Source: Holtermannia corniformis (lineage: Eukaryota; Basidiomycota; Tremellomycetes; Holtermanniales). From it: a DNA stretch of 64,000 bases. Shown here one piece after another: positions 8,267-20,489 of the stretch (position 1 is the first letter of the stretch; every line of letters starts with the position of its first letter). Location of the stretch: the NCBI GenBank assembly GCA_001599935.1, contig BCIJ01000043.1:1-64000 (forward strand), given 5' to 3'. The notes below the pieces were generated by a model. It was not told where the DNA came from, searched no databases, and saw only the letters and a program-made list of their open reading frames with translations. The position numbers were made by a program, and so were the translations under genes.

Positions 8267-10989
8267 CTAGACGGCGACGCCGTCGACGCCGTTTGTGACC
8301 TCTTCGACCTCTGCGTCCTCGACGACGCCTTCTGCCCGGGCGGCCGCGGCAAAGCTAAACGCCGGGCGGACCTCTTTCTTCTCCTTTGGCAAGTCCTTTT
8401 TCACTGGCGGAGGCGAGACGACCTTTTCTTGCGAGTCGGCACGCGACGGGTGGACGCGCTTGGGCTGGTCGCGAGGTTCGGCCTTGGCTTTGGCTGCAGC
8501 CTTGCGCTCCTCTTCACGCGCTTTGCGCTCTTCCTCGCGCTTGGCCATGCGCGCAGCCGCTTCGGCTTCACGCGCGGCAGTGTCGATCGGCTTGGCGTTG
8601 CCAAACGGCGACGCCTTGGCCGGCGTGGTGGCCGACGAAGCCGACCCGGCGTCACTTGCCGGAGGAGGGGTCGAGGTGGTCGAGCCGGTACGAGGAAGCA
8701 GGTTGAGCGCGCGCCGGGTGATTTGCGGCGAGTTGGGGTTGCTCTCGCCATCGACACTGCCTTGCCGGCTGTTCAAGGTCGAACCTTTGCGTGCGCCACG
8801 CCAGTCGCGGTCTTCCGTCTCGGTCGTCGGCGTTCTCGGCTGACTCGGTTCAGGAGCGCGGAATCGTGAGCCTCGCGACCACGTCTGCTCACTGTCCGCT
8901 AGGCCTGGGCTGACAGCTGCCGGACCGCGATGAGGCGGTGCCTCACGACCAGTGTCAAGAGGCCGAGCACTTCGCCAAGCGCTCGCATCATCGGCACCAG
9001 GACCTTCACGCTGGAAGCCTGGGCCTGAAGACTCGCGCCGCGGGGCACCAGCCGCAGGGACAAACTTGCTGCCTCGCGCGGCCGACCAGTCGCGGTCCTC
9101 GTCGATACGGGGGCTGTCGAATGACCGTCCGGGACGAGACGAAGCGGCAGGGGTAGGAAGGGGACCGGTACGACGCCATTGCGACGTCTCGTCGGCGAGC
9201 GATGGGCCAAAGCCGCCGCTCCGGGAGGTGGCTGACATTAGCGATTTCAATCACGATTGTCAACTTACGAGGCTCGGCTACGCTGATCCGCACGGTGCGC
9301 CCAAGCAGTTGCCCACCCGTCATCTCGAGCGCCGACTTGAGCCCGTCCTGGTCGCTAAACTCGACATAGCCAAAGCCCTTGGGCTTGCCGTCGTGGTCCT
9401 TGATCAATTTGTGCGATACAGTCTGAGGTCAGCGCTGTCTGCGAGACGATGACTCACGCTAATGCCGGTGAAGAAATCTTGGAGGTCCCCCTCGCCCGTC
9501 TCGAACGTGAGGTTGCCGACAAACGCCGTGTACGGCGGCCGGGTTGGGATCGGGAGCTCATCACGGGGTGGTCCCCGGTCGCGGTCTGCCAGTGCCGGGC
9601 GGCTCTCAAAGTAGCCGGGATCACCGCGGCGTAGCGCGTTGGGGTCCTTGGGCGCAGCTAGGGTCGTCAGCATTGCTCGAGTGCAGTTGGCCGGAGTGCA
9701 GGGTGTGGCAAGTGTGATGTGCGTGAGTCAAGCGCGGCCAAGCCGGCTGCCAATTGTTCTATGTTGTTGCGTCGCTGCTATCCGACAGTGAATACCTGAA
9801 TGACAGCTGCAGGGCATGGTGCGCCTGCTACGGCGCAGGAAGCGCGGACCTAGATCTAGACAGGTGATCATTGCAAGCCCGTCACTGTCGTACTTGAACA
9901 TTCTGCCAGGCAAAGCGGCCACCCCCGGGCGGGACCCAGCGTCGATGCAGCAGTTGATCCTCGTACGGAAGCAACCTAGACGCCGACATAAAGTTCAGCA
10001 GAGCACGTCTCAAAGCCAAGCCATCGTATTCGATCGCCGAACTGTGACGCAGCGGTGTGAGCACGTGTGACAATGGCGTCTCGATGGCAGCCTTTGGTGC
10101 GAGCACATCGCGCTGTGATCCGCAACCCGCATGATAAGGGTACTCGGGTGCGACCGAAGACAGCGATTCTGAAACTCATGAGGTCCGGGCCGCCATTCCG
10201 TAGGATCGTCTTCCAGACCCGGTCTTGTCGATGTGCTCTCCGTAAAGCGACGGTCAGGGCGACACAAGCAGCAGTTGATCCAACCACTGACACGACGAGC
10301 ACGAGCGATACGTGCTCATGTGGCCATCACCGGCAGCCAGACGGCTACAAGGATCAAACTCACAAGGGCACAACGAAGCCGAGTGCACGTCGCAGCCGGC
10401 CGGTTAAACGGCGTGCCGGGCAGCGACTGGATCTCACTGAACACGCGGCCCGTGGGTTTTCAAGGTCGGCGATCGTTGCTACGACCGTACAGCCTCGAAT
10501 GGCGATCGAGCAGCGGTGTTTCGCGAGGCTGGCCGACAACACATCTTGCCCGTGGTCCGGTTCCAAAATTTCTCCCTCAAGACATCTCACCGCCGCGTCC
10601 AGCCCGATCCCTTTCAAACCCCGACAAAGGACTCACGCGCCGTTGGGAGATCGTCAGCTTCGTCTGCCCACGACCCTGTGGCTGTTGGATTAGTCCCGAC
10701 GCGTCATGGTATCGGGTTGGCGAGCGGGAGGTTTAATGCGATTGGGTCGATCCGAGGTGATGTAGATGTACGATAACGAGGAAAGATTCGTCAGCGCTAA
10801 TCCTTGCAGGACACGTCGAGCGTGAAGACCAAACTCGGTAGAGATAGACTCCGCCCGACGCCTTCCTCGGACTCACCCTGATCGGCCACAAAGTCGGCGA
10901 GCGTCATCTTTTGCGCCTTTTGCTTCTTGGGAGCTGCAGCGCGGATGCATCAGCACCCTCCTACACCCTCGGTACGCGTACGCACGCAT
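8267..10989 (-). CDS. TIF3: Translation initiation factor eIF4B
   Basis: RNA-binding factor that stimulates eIF4A helicase during 43S recruitment. Six exons: 10989-10986, 10933-10877, 10681-10637, 9657-9458, 9422-9269 and 9231-8267. They total 1425 nt, 474 residues, and every junction keeps frame. The first coding exon is only ATGC. The N-terminus has the eIF4B signature MTLADFVADQ and GSWADE. An RRM spans about residues 77-152, with RNP2 FVGNLTF and RNP1 KGFGYVEF. The rest is disordered, with repeats around DRDWSAARGS, EQTWSRGSR and DRDWRGARKG, then a lysine/glutamate/alanine-rich helix. An ATG at 9673 precedes the RRM, but it falls inside the branch and acceptor of a 979-nt intron and is not the start. 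Confidence 0.9.
9658..10636 (-). other. Giant intron (979 nt) in the eIF4B gene
   Basis: The donor GTGAGT after the GSWADE exon and the acceptor GCTGACGACCCTAG before APKDPNALRRG join in phase 1 and give a continuous, family-like protein. Other introns in the window are mostly 33-63 nt. The preceding eIF4B intron is also long, at 195 nt. The interior shows no recognisable coding sequence. A 208-codon frame on the opposite strand (10067-10693) overlaps a real exon and looks accidental. Confidence 0.75.
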
Positions 10990-11156
10990 TGCTGCTATTG
11001 ATCTTGGTTGTTAAAGTGAAGAAAGCGTTGATGCGGTTGAAATGTTGCAAAGGGAGGTACAAACCCCTTGAAACGGCGATCGGCGTTATCCGGCGTTATC
11101 GCGCGGGGGTTAAGCGGCCAACTTTAGCGATAGTATAAACTGCATAGACCAGACCA

Positions 11157-13240
11157 CTAGCAAATGAACAGCAGGTTGGTGTCAATCGGGTGCGAAGCCG
11201 ACAGTTGCTGCGTGTGTCAGGTGCGTTAGAGGATCACACACACGGCGCACCGGCTTCTGCGAGTACTTGTTCCGGAGCTCGTCCCGGATCGTGTTCAAAA
11301 GCTGCTTGTAGCTCTGCTCGGGGTACTTGTTGAGCGCGGCGATGAACGCGTACGACATTGCGCCGGTGGCCACGGAAGCGACTTGAGTGTCGGCGCTCTG
11401 CGGCGTGTTAGCGAGTGGGGAGTGCACGGCGCGCGAGAGGTCAAATTGAGGAGCGCATTGGGAGAAAATGGGTAGCGCGCCGGGAGAGGCCACGGCGATA
11501 GGCGGAGTCATAATAGACGTTGGCCGCACACGGTCGGAACACGATAGCGCCAACGCACCGTTTGGTCATCCTTGCAGCCGCTAAACTGGATACAGTCCGC
11601 GGGCGAAGTCTTGGTCTGGCGCGCGCGCTCCACAGCGCCCGAGTTACTGCCCATCATCTGCTTGCCAATCCTACATGCTATCAGCGCCGTTGCTCCACAC
11701 AAGTGCCCAAACTGACCCCATGAGCCCCTTGAGCATGCCGCTCGTGTCGCCCCTGCTGTCAGTACGAGCTACGCGCGCCGCCACCTACTTGAGGTAGCTC
11801 ATGCCGCTGTTGAGGAGTCCCTGGCCGGCGTCTGCGAGCAGGTTGGGCTCCTTGATGACCCCCTCGGTCGAGTAGACGTAGGGTAGATCCGACGCTGTGC
11901 CGGAATGGCACGAGTCGAAGATCATGGTCAGCCGGCAGCCGGCCGGAAGGGGCTTGACGAGCACGTCGTGGCTGATTGTCAGTGCCGTTTGGCGGATGCA
12001 ACTCACACTACGGTGTCAGCTGGTTCAACCAGAGGAAAACTCACTTTCATCATCAACAATATGGCCTGCCTGCTTGAAATCGAGCGGGTAGATGACTGCG
12101 ATCAGCTCACGCAAACACACGACGACCCACCTTCATCATAGCCGTCATCCTCGTCACCGTTCAAATCCTTAGTCTGCCCGCCGTGACCAGAACTGACCAT
12201 CAGCGCGCCCCACACACCCCGCAACGCACTAGTGGAAGAACAAACTATCGTTCGGCTGAGCACCCTGCACGAGCCAGCGCATCGCCTGAAGCATATTGGC
12301 GCGCGTCGGGATCTGGCGCGGGTTACGCGCGTCATCGGTTAGCATGACCATGTCTTCCGATCGGTACTTGTAGCGGTCTACCGTTAGCGCGATCACGCGG
12401 GGGGCACTCACCGATCAGGAATTTCTGCACATTGTGCGCGTCGTTGATACACCCGGCTAGCGCTGAACTCGTGCCGACGTAGTTGATCCCGATCTGCAGT
12501 CAGCAAGGTCGGCGAGAGGAGAGCTTACGCAAAGCGCCTTGCGCTTGCCGGTGCCTGCCAGTTCAGCGTATGGTAACTCGCGTGCGCTAACCTACACTGC
12601 GAATACTGAAAGTAGGGCTGCTGCACGCCGCCCTGGCCCTGCATCTGTGGACCATAGTGCTGCTGCTGCGACGGTGGGCGATCTGTCGGTCAGCTCGGCT
12701 CATTCACGACGGCAGACCTACGGGGTGCACCTCCAGGCGGGTGGTTCGCGCGCTGATACTCTTGGTTCGGGTTATACCCCGCGCCACTGCCGTCAGCCCA
12801 AGTCTCCCAGATCGAACATACGTTTGCGCATAGTGCTGCTGAGGAGGAGCACCCGTCGGCACGCCATAACCCGGGTTATACCCATCTCCGCCGTAGCTAA
12901 CTCGTCAGCCCGCTCTCGAGACGCATCAACATACCCTCCATACTGCTGCTGCTGCTGCGGAGGCGGAGGCGCATTGTAGCCTCCCTGCTGGTAGCCGTTT
13001 CCGCCAAAGCTCGGCGGTGGAGGCGGTGCGCCGAAGCCTCCCCTATGACTACGTCAGCCATAGTCATGCACTTGTGCGCGACGGACCCCGGGAACGGGGG
13101 TGGTGGCGGCTGGCCGTAGCCTCTGCGATGTATCAGCATGAGTTTGGGCGCTGGGACTGGACTTGCGGCTGCTGGTTGGCCCATGGCGGCGGCGGCGGCT
13201 GGTTGTGATGGCCGCCTCCGGGGTACTGATTCCAGGACAT
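11157..13240 (-). CDS. MCA1: Metacaspase (type I)
   Basis: Clan CD cysteine peptidase cleaving after Arg/Lys, linked in fungi to protein quality control and stress-induced death. The start at 13240 gives [10 protein letters not shown] and a long Pro/Gln/Gly/Tyr-rich prodomain spread over several small exons with phase-matched short introns. The catalytic part begins [13 protein letters not shown]. The catalytic His is in HYSGHGG, whose codons are split by a 37-nt intron, and the Cys is in [12 protein letters not shown]. The C-terminus reads [15 protein letters not shown], the usual metacaspase ending, and needs one more intron before the stop at 11157. The first intron appears to be of GC-AG type. 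The next gene on the same strand ends about 260 nt upstream. Confidence 0.92.
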
Positions 13241-13498
13241 GTCGGGTTCTATCGATTGCTGCGAGGTGGGAGATGACGCTTGTGCGATCTAGTACAGTAG
13301 CTGGGTTCTTCCGGTGATCAAGAAGCGCTCCAAGCTGTTGTCAACGGTTGTAGTGGTGGGAAGACCGCTGCGCGACTGGATCCGCGTCACGGGGACAGCT
13401 CTAGCACGACGCTCGCATGAGCAGTGCTAGGAGAAGTAGCAACCGCCGCTACCGAATCTAGCAAGACCAGCCAGTCTGCACTACCATGCAATGCATTG

Positions 13499-16441
13499 CT
13501 AGACTCGCTGATAGAAAGCAAGATACGCGCACTTTTCTCTCCTTGCGAGCCCGACTTCACCCGCCTTGCCTTCAATCGCCGCCTCGCGCGAGATCACAAC
13601 CTGGTCCGTCGGGACGGGCGCGATCGACTCGTCGTCGAGGTGGATCCACCCAGAGCCGTCTTGGCGCGCGACGCAGGCGGTATAGTGGCCACCCGAAGCG
13701 GTTGATCCGTGGTGGTAGATGACTGTGGGTTAGCCGGTACTACGATGAGAGAGACATACCGCCAAAGAGCTTGTATTTGGTTGATTGTGTGTTGCGGCGC
13801 GCAGGCGAGATGATTTCTGTCTGTCAGCGGGGGTGTGCGTGGGATGGACTCACCTGGCGGGATGACGAGCTCGGTCCCGTACGCGATCGGCTTGGAGCGC
13901 TTGACGACGCGGTGCTCCTTTGCGTCATACACAAACCGCTTGAGGTGGAGGATCAAGCAAGGTGGCAGCGTCTCGACGTATACTTGCTTTGTCGCATCCA
14001 CGTTGGCGCCGCGACTCGCGCTCCAGACGTCGCGCACGGTCTCTGGCTCGTTGAGGTGCCGCAGCGCGTCAGCAAGCGTCACGACCGCAGGGTGGTCGAC
14101 ATCAAGCTGGAGCGGCTGATACGGCTCGAGCGTGACGCTGTCTTTTTGCCCGGGCGTATGCAAGACCGAACGCAGCTTGCCGCCAAAGATGCGCGAGACG
14201 GCCGATTCCCTAGCCTCGGTCTGCCGTCAGCAACGCCCAGACTGGGTCAACTTACATTCCGCACAACGTTGGTCTTTTGCTTTTTCCCCACTTCTAGCCA
14301 GCCATCCGCGCCAGGGCTGACCGGGCGCTCGACCTCGCGCTCCTCGTGCTCGCCCTCCGTCGTCGGTGCTGGCACTTTCGGCCCATTCGTCGCCGGCTGC
14401 GTGCGCGCGTGGAGCAACAGCAACTCTTCGTGCAGAGTGTTGAGAAAGAAACCGAGAAACTCTTCCGCGTCCTCTTGGTGCCCTCTGCGCATCGAGTCGA
14501 ACCGCTTGTTGAGCTTCATCGCTTCATAGACGTTTTCAGGCAGGAACGCGTCGGTGCTGTCGAGCTTGTCGCCGTTGGCGTGGCCGGTGGGGGCCGCGGG
14601 GGTGACGGTAAACTCGCGCAGAAAGAGGATCCTGCGGGGTTAGATTATTCAGTGCCTGTCGCAGACTTACATAGCCTCGACCAGTGGTGTGCGCCGGGCT
14701 AGATCGGCCTGAAGGCGCTTGCCGAGCTCTTCGAAGAGCTGTGCAAAAGGCGTGCAGAACACGAGCACTTGGAGGATCTGCAGGCGTCAGCCTAGCCTAA
14801 TCAATCCGTGCAACGCACCGAGTTGGCAAAGCACATGTTGCCCATGTTGACGAGTCCACGGGGGATCGTGACAGTCCGCTCGCGACCCTTACCCTTGCCC
14901 TGATCCGGCAAAATGCCTTCGCTGAGCAAGCGCGCAAACTCTTCGGCAGGTGAGCGTGCAGCCGCAGCAGCATAGTTGAAGACGGGTGGGCGTGTGCCGT
15001 TGGGTTTCGACGGGCCTGCTTCGGGTTCGACGGGGGTGGCAGAGGGTGATGCGGAGGCGGTCGGGGCGGTCGAAACGGGTTTGGACGTGGAGGCGGAGGG
15101 TGTAGTGGAAGAGCTTTTGACGAGCGAGGCCCAGCTGACGGGTTTCGGGGCGGATGTTGGCGGGGCAGTGATGTGTGCGGGAGTGGTAGGCGCCGGTGCC
15201 GGTGCAGGGGTGGCGGCAGCAGGGATGGGTGCAGCGGTGACAGGCGCAGAGATGTCGGGGGCCGGTGCAGTAGGAGCAAGAGCAGCAGAAGCAGCAACGG
15301 CCGCAGGGAGCTCCGGTTCTGCCACCGTCGCTACCTCTTCAGCTTGCGCTGGCGCGAGGGACGGCGTCGAGTCCAATACGGGCGGCGGCACCACATTCGG
15401 CGTAGACGGTGTCGCCTCCAACTCTTCCGCCTCAATCGAGCCAAAGACCAACTTGACCTCGCGCACTTGCTCCTCGCCAACGCCAACGCCAAACACCATG
15501 GCCTTGCCCGGTGCCGGTCGCGCTCTCCGCCGAGTTGCAGTCAAAGCCGACGGCAGCGTCGTCGCTTGTTCGCGCACCCTCTGCGGCATGGTCGACTGCG
15601 TGCCAAAGGACATGATCGGTGCGGTCGAGGGGTCTTGCGGCCGGCGAGAGGACAGGACATAGCTGCTCGGCGCGGGGTGGGACAGGTACGTATAGGGTGC
15701 AGGGGGTGACGATACTGCGTGCTGAACATCCGGCACCGACGCGGCTTCTGGCTCAAGGACCACCGGCGCTTTTGTAGGAGTGACTTGCGCTGCACTGAGG
15801 GCCGGACTGGCTCCCGTCGTCGGCGGTGTCGATTCGGCGACACTGGTCGGCCCACTCGCCGTTGTCGCCTGGCTCGGCTGAGGCGGGACAGGCATCTGAT
15901 GATAGTGCTGGACAGGATACGGGTACTGATACGGGTTCATGCCGAGCATCATTGGCGGATAGCCCTGGTACATCATTGCGACGTGGGGTGGGATCGGGGC
16001 CGGGTTGTACGGTGGATGGGTGACCGACGCATAGACTGGTTCTGCCGCTGGTGTTTTCGGGGCGTACGTGAACCCCTGCGCTGCCGGGTTCAACGTCGTG
16101 GTGGATGCCTGGACGGGCTCGACCGGCGGTTCAGGTGGAGGCTGAGGCTGCTGCTGCACGGGCGGGTGAGGGTACTGCTGCTGGATCGGGTGGTAGTGCA
16201 GATGGCTCATTGGCTGCTGCTGGTGCTGCGGCCTGTACGCTGGGTGATAATACGGCGGCTGAGGAGCGTAATCGTACCGAGGCGGTATTCTTCCGGCGTA
16301 GCTCGGCCCCGCCTGCGGATAGTAAGGCTGATTCGGCGGGATCATGCCATTGTACTGGTGCTGCCAAGGCGGCCGCGATGGCCCTGCTTCTGCCTGCGGT
16401 TGAGCGTGCGTCGCGGTGGGAGTGGACGGCGGGATGAACAT
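13499..16441 (-). CDS. UBP3: Ubiquitin carboxyl-terminal hydrolase, UBP3/USP10 type
   Basis: Deubiquitinase of peptidase family C19. Exon 1 (16441-14819, 541 codons) encodes a disordered Pro/Gln/Tyr/Ala-rich N-terminus and ends in the Cys box GLVNMGNMCFANS, with catalytic Cys near residue 537. Later exons give RRGHQEDAEEFLGF, LPPCLILHLKRFVYD and the His box STASGGHYTACV, ending in YLAFYQRV at 13499. These are canonical USP motifs in order. USP10/Ubp3 works with a Bre5/G3BP partner in ribophagy, vesicle traffic and transcription. The assignment to the Ubp3 branch rests on the domain layout, with one catalytic domain at the C-terminus after a long low-complexity tail. ATG codons farther upstream lie in what looks like the 5' leader. 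Confidence 0.88.
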
Positions 16442-16727
16442 GGTCACACTAGCAAAGCATGCGGGGTCTCGGCTGGGTTTCGAGTCGTGATCTTGGGCTC
16501 GTTGGGATCGTACGGACTGTGGCTTTCTCCTACGCTGACTTGCAAGCAAGAGCTCGACCGCTGCTGATGGTGATCAAGATGTTCAAGACGCCGTCGAGTC
16601 GATGGGGCGAAACTCGTCGTTGCTGCGGTAGGCGCGCGAGTTAGGCTTCCGCAACTTCTGCAATAGGCGCATGTGTAGGCTCGGGTGGCTGCAATAGGCA
16701 CCGAAATAGGCGCAACGCAAAGTGGCA

Positions 16728-17215
16728 TCACGCATCCCCTCGCAGCTGGAAAAACTTTCGAACCCAACTCCGGCCCTCTCCCCGCTGGCTCTTAAGGATA
16801 CCATCGTACAACCGAGTGTAAAAGTGCGGGTCGTGCGGTGGTGACAGCGTCGACGCCGTCGGCGGATACTAGCCACGTCAGCGCGGTCGTCCGATCTCTG
16901 ACCCACCTCTGTCAACGCAGCGTCCCCCTTTAACCGTTCAATCACACTCAGCATGCCCTCGGCGCGCTCGAGATCAACAGGCGAGAGCTTGGCGACGGCC
17001 GCATCGAGCGTTTCGGCCGATGGCAGCTGGAGTCCGCCGGCGCTCAACTCCTTGGCGCCATCGGATGGCCCGGGGAAATCAAACGCGCGGTCGACAAACC
17101 CCTGCAGCGCTTCGCCGAGCTGCATCGCTGGCTTTGGGCGGTACGGCGAGGGCGGGAGCGAGTGCAGCGCGGTGATCAGCCGCGGGTACAGGGTCGTGGT
17201 GGCGTTGAGTGACAT
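16728..17215 (-). CDS. Small conserved-looking protein, function unknown
   Basis: Exons 17215-16907 and 16868-16728 join in phase 0 through a 38-nt intron (GTGGGT to GCTGACGTGGCTAG) and give 149 residues. The N-terminal half is helical and alanine/leucine-rich. After a short proline stretch the C-terminus reads FYTRLYDGILKSQRGEG and SWVRKFFQL. That compact aromatic, basic tail resembles uncharacterised fungal proteins I cannot name with certainty. There is no clear membrane helix or targeting signal. The gene sits between the UBP3-type gene and a gene-poor stretch, on the same strand as its neighbours. Confidence 0.7.
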
Positions 17216-17310
17216 GTTCTAAAGAGGTCAGCTCGGGCAGGATAAGTGGCGGCAGACGAGGCCTCTGCATGTGTAGAGTAGGCCGCTGAGCGACACTCGA
17301 CGAATGGAAG

Positions 17311-17610
17311 TTAGGTCAAGGCGTCAGCGTCGGAGATTGACTCGGCTTTGACCTGCTCAAATCGCGACATGTCGCCCAGTGACGTCCGCGCATAGAGGTA
17401 TGACGGGTGCATTGTTGCCCACAAAGGGCGCACAAACAGCGACCCACGCCGATCCGCCTCGGGCAGGCCCATCACGTCGAAGGATCTCGGCGCTCTATTC
17501 AATGTCGGAGGCACACCATTGTAGAGAGATCGCACTGCTTCCCAATCTGACAGGCCGCCGAGCAGTAGCGTCTCTAGGATCCAGCGACGCGCGCGACTGT
17601 CCTAGGGCTT
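17311..17610 (-). pseudogene. Orphan C-terminal exon or gene fragment
   Basis: A frame of about 95 codons is open from an acceptor-like CTAAGCCCTAG (about 17612) to a stop at 17311. It looks coding: RRWILETLLLGGLSDWEAV and a proline-rich middle. No intact upstream exon with a start could be joined in frame. Possible pieces near 17640-17700 do not match phase. It may be the last exon of a degenerate gene. Confidence 0.35.
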
Positions 17611-17611
17611 A

Positions 17612-19041
17612 GCGAAGTTCACGCCCGTGATGCAGGCCAACGACCATTACGGCAGGCTGGCCAACGACCCACCTGGCCGCATCGCACCGATGTCAGCCCG
17701 CATAGAAAAAGTCAACACGGCACTGCAAGCTGCTCGCTGCACTGGACAATGTTGGCCTGGACATGGCACCACTTGGGCGTTTCAAAGGTGAACAACGTAG
17801 ATCTGATCCCTTGTGCGCCACGCTGGGCATGTGCAAGCAAACAATGAGAGCTCTGGTCCACACTGGCTTGTGACATGGCGTGCGGACAGCTCAGGACGAG
17901 CACTGATTCATCTGGCGTGCCGCAGCCGCTCCTCTTGCGAGCGAGCAGGGATTCTGACAAAGGAGATGATTGGCACACGTCACCAAGAGCTGCAAATGAT
18001 GGCGCACAACCTCGAACGTCTAGCCAGCTCAAGAGGTTGCCTCGACCGGACAAGAGTGTCTGGCTTTGGTACGATTATCTGAGCAACTGCCTCGTGTCAA
18101 GGTGACGGATGCGCTCGCAGTGCCGCAGATCGGTTTAAAAAGACTCAGTGTTCAAACGATCACACGAGATCTACCATAGCTGGTGAAGCAGCTTGACGAC
18201 CGGCTTGACCGCGCAATTAGTCGGGAGACTAGATCGCCTGATCAGCCATAGCCGTACCCACCCGGCTGTCCCGACCACTGCGAGCATGCACCACGGTAGT
18301 GCTACTCGCAACGTTGAGCTTGACACGTTGGCCCGGGCTAGGCGGATGAAGACCGACGCAGCCGGTCCGGACATCTGCTGCACAGCTCGAGCCGGCTAGG
18401 CGCCGCGATTGATGAGCTTTGGACGATGCACATGGCGGAGACGTCCATGTGTACAGACAGTTGATCGACAGCCGCTTGTGCATGAATGCGTCACCGCCAT
18501 ATGCACGTCTGGACGACACCGGACGAATGTTGAGTGCGGCCGGCACGTAGAGACCACGGCGGTCACCACCCAGTCAAAACGCAACACGGTTGTACAATCA
18601 CACGGCTACGATCAGCTCGCCAACTGCTGATCGCTGATACCACCCGCCTGCAGCTCCAGCATCACGATGGGCCGCCAACCGACACCATATGACGATCCCA
18701 CGCCAACGTCTGCACTCACCGATCTCGGTCGTTTCCTGATCGATTTCTTCCGTTCAAACTGGCGTTTGATCCCCACGAGTGTCTGCTCTTCGTCCTGTGC
18801 AGACCGTGTCGACGTTGCTATACCGTTTTCCGACTTTGCCTATGGCCTCGTCGCCCCCCTCCATCTCTACCAGGGTGGGTGGCAAATCGGGTCTTTTTCT
18901 TTTTCCGATTAAATTGCGTTTAATCCGCGGAAAACTTGTCGACCGTGTTTGCTCACTTTGCACTTTCTGTCGGATCATCGCAACCGGTGTGCAAGTGGTA
19001 GCAACAGCGCTCAACAGCATCAGAACAGGACAGCGAACGCA
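17612..19041. other. Gene-poor stretch and fibrillarin promoter
   Basis: No supported gene in about 1.4 kb. A short plus-strand frame at 18667-18912 has some coding character (LGRFLIDFFRSNWRL) but no partner exons and no conserved motif. The last few hundred bases are the presumed promoter and leader of the fibrillarin gene. No recognised element is visible. Confidence 0.4.
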
Positions 19042-20255
19042 ATGGCTTTCGGTTCGTGTCCCTGCGATTCGTGGGAGCGAGACTGATACCCGCAGGTGAA
19101 CGTGGTGGTCGTGGTGGTGGCCGTGGTGGCTTTGGCGGCGACCGTGGAGGTCGGGGAGGTGGCCGTGGCGGCGGTCGCGGTGGTTTCGGCGGTGGTGATC
19201 GTGGTGGATTCGGTGGCCGTGGTGGTACGTTGCTCTGTAGGAGTCCAGTGTCGGGCTGACCCTCCAGGCGGTCGTGGTGCTCCTCGTGGTGTGTAGTCTC
19301 CCATCCCCATCACAAAGCTAACATCCCAGGCGGCGTCGCTCGCGGTGGTCGTGGAGGACCTCCTGGTCGTGGTGGCCCGCGCGGTGGTGCTCGCGGCGGC
19401 AAGCCCGGTCTCGGTGGCCGGGGCGGTGCGAGCGTCACGCTCGAACCACACAAGCACGCCGGTGTCTTTGTTGCAAAAGGCAAGGAACACCTGCTCGTCA
19501 CGCGCAACATGGTCCCAGGTGAATCCGTCTACGGCGAAAAGCGGATCAGCATCGCGACGCCCAACCCGGAGACGGGCGAGGAGGAAAAGGTCGAGTACCG
19601 AGTGTGGAACCCGTTCAGGAGCAAGCTTGCCGCTGGCATCTTGGGTGGTCTCGACCACATTCACGTGAGTCCAGCAGCAGCCGCAGCCTGCTATATCTCA
19701 GTACCGGCACTGACCCCCGCAGATCAAGCCGGGAGCCAAGGTCCTCTACCTCGGTGCGGCCTCGGGCACTTCATGCTCGCACGTATCCGACATTATCGGT
19801 CCGGAGGGCACCCTCTACGCCGTCGAGTTTTCCCACCGTTCAGGCCGTGACCTGATCAACATGGCCAAGAAGCGCACCAACATTGTCCGTGAGTATGCTA
19901 TTGATCCCACCCGCTGTTGCGCTCGCTAACGCTCGCAGCCATCGTCGAGGACGCGCGCCACCCGTCCAAATACCGCATGCTCATCAACCAAGTCGACGTC
20001 ATCTTTGCCGACGTCGCGCAACCCGACCAAGCGCGTATCGTCACGTACAATGCTCAATTCTTCCTCAAAAACGGCGGCCACATTGTCATTTCGATCAAGG
20101 CGTCGTGCATCGACTCGACGGCCTCACCCGAAGCCGTGTTCGCGTCCGAAGTCTCGAAACTGCGCGCAGAGTTTGTCAAGCCAAAGGAGCAGTTGACGCT
20201 CGAGCCGTACGAGCGTGACCACGCCATGGTCGTGGGCGAATACCGGAGACAGTGA
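19042..20255 (+). CDS. NOP1: Fibrillarin, rRNA 2'-O-methyltransferase
   Basis: Catalytic subunit of box C/D snoRNPs in the nucleolus; also methylates histone H2A glutamine. Six exons: 19042-19051, 19096-19224, 19268-19288, 19330-19664, 19723-19888 and 19939-20255. They total 978 nt, 325 residues, with all phases counted and consistent. A glycine/arginine-rich domain covers roughly residues 4-90 and is split over tiny exons of 10, 129 and 21 nt. The methyltransferase part shows [20 protein letters not shown], the SAM-binding [18 protein letters not shown], and the catalytic-face segments [11 protein letters not shown] and [10 protein letters not shown]. It ends [14 protein letters not shown]. 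Length and motifs match fungal Nop1. Confidence 0.96.
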
Positions 20256-20489
20256 GTGGCTAGGGTCGCTGGGCTCGACTGACGTTTGCAGCGCGTGAGG
20301 GGTTTGCTGTGCTTGTATTCTGTAGATCTGGGATGGAGCTCTGTTATCGCGCTGGTCACTAACGGATCGCTGACGGCTGACGGCCCGCTCGGGGCTCCAC
20401 GACAATGTACTGACAGTTGATCGTCAAGCTCACCATCGCGATTCCACGATGACTCTTCTCTGCGCTTGCAACCACAACGTCTACGCTCA

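Noticed and set aside
9654..9673. ATG at 9673 as the eIF4B start
   Set aside because: It overlaps a branch and acceptor (ATGCTGACGACCCTAG). The true N-terminal motifs lie in upstream exons that join in frame.
10067..10693. 208-codon plus-strand open frame
   Set aside because: It lies opposite the eIF4B intron and overlaps the real GSWADE exon. It is Arg/Thr/Ser-rich with no motif, as expected by chance in GC-rich DNA.
15719..16567. Long Arg-rich plus-strand frame of 282 codons
   Set aside because: It is antisense to the low-complexity N-terminus of the UBP3-type gene. Its Arg/Val/Trp-rich composition mirrors that repeat bias.
19020..19664. Minus-strand 214-codon Thr/Ala-rich frame
   Set aside because: It is a shadow of the glycine/arginine repeats of fibrillarin.
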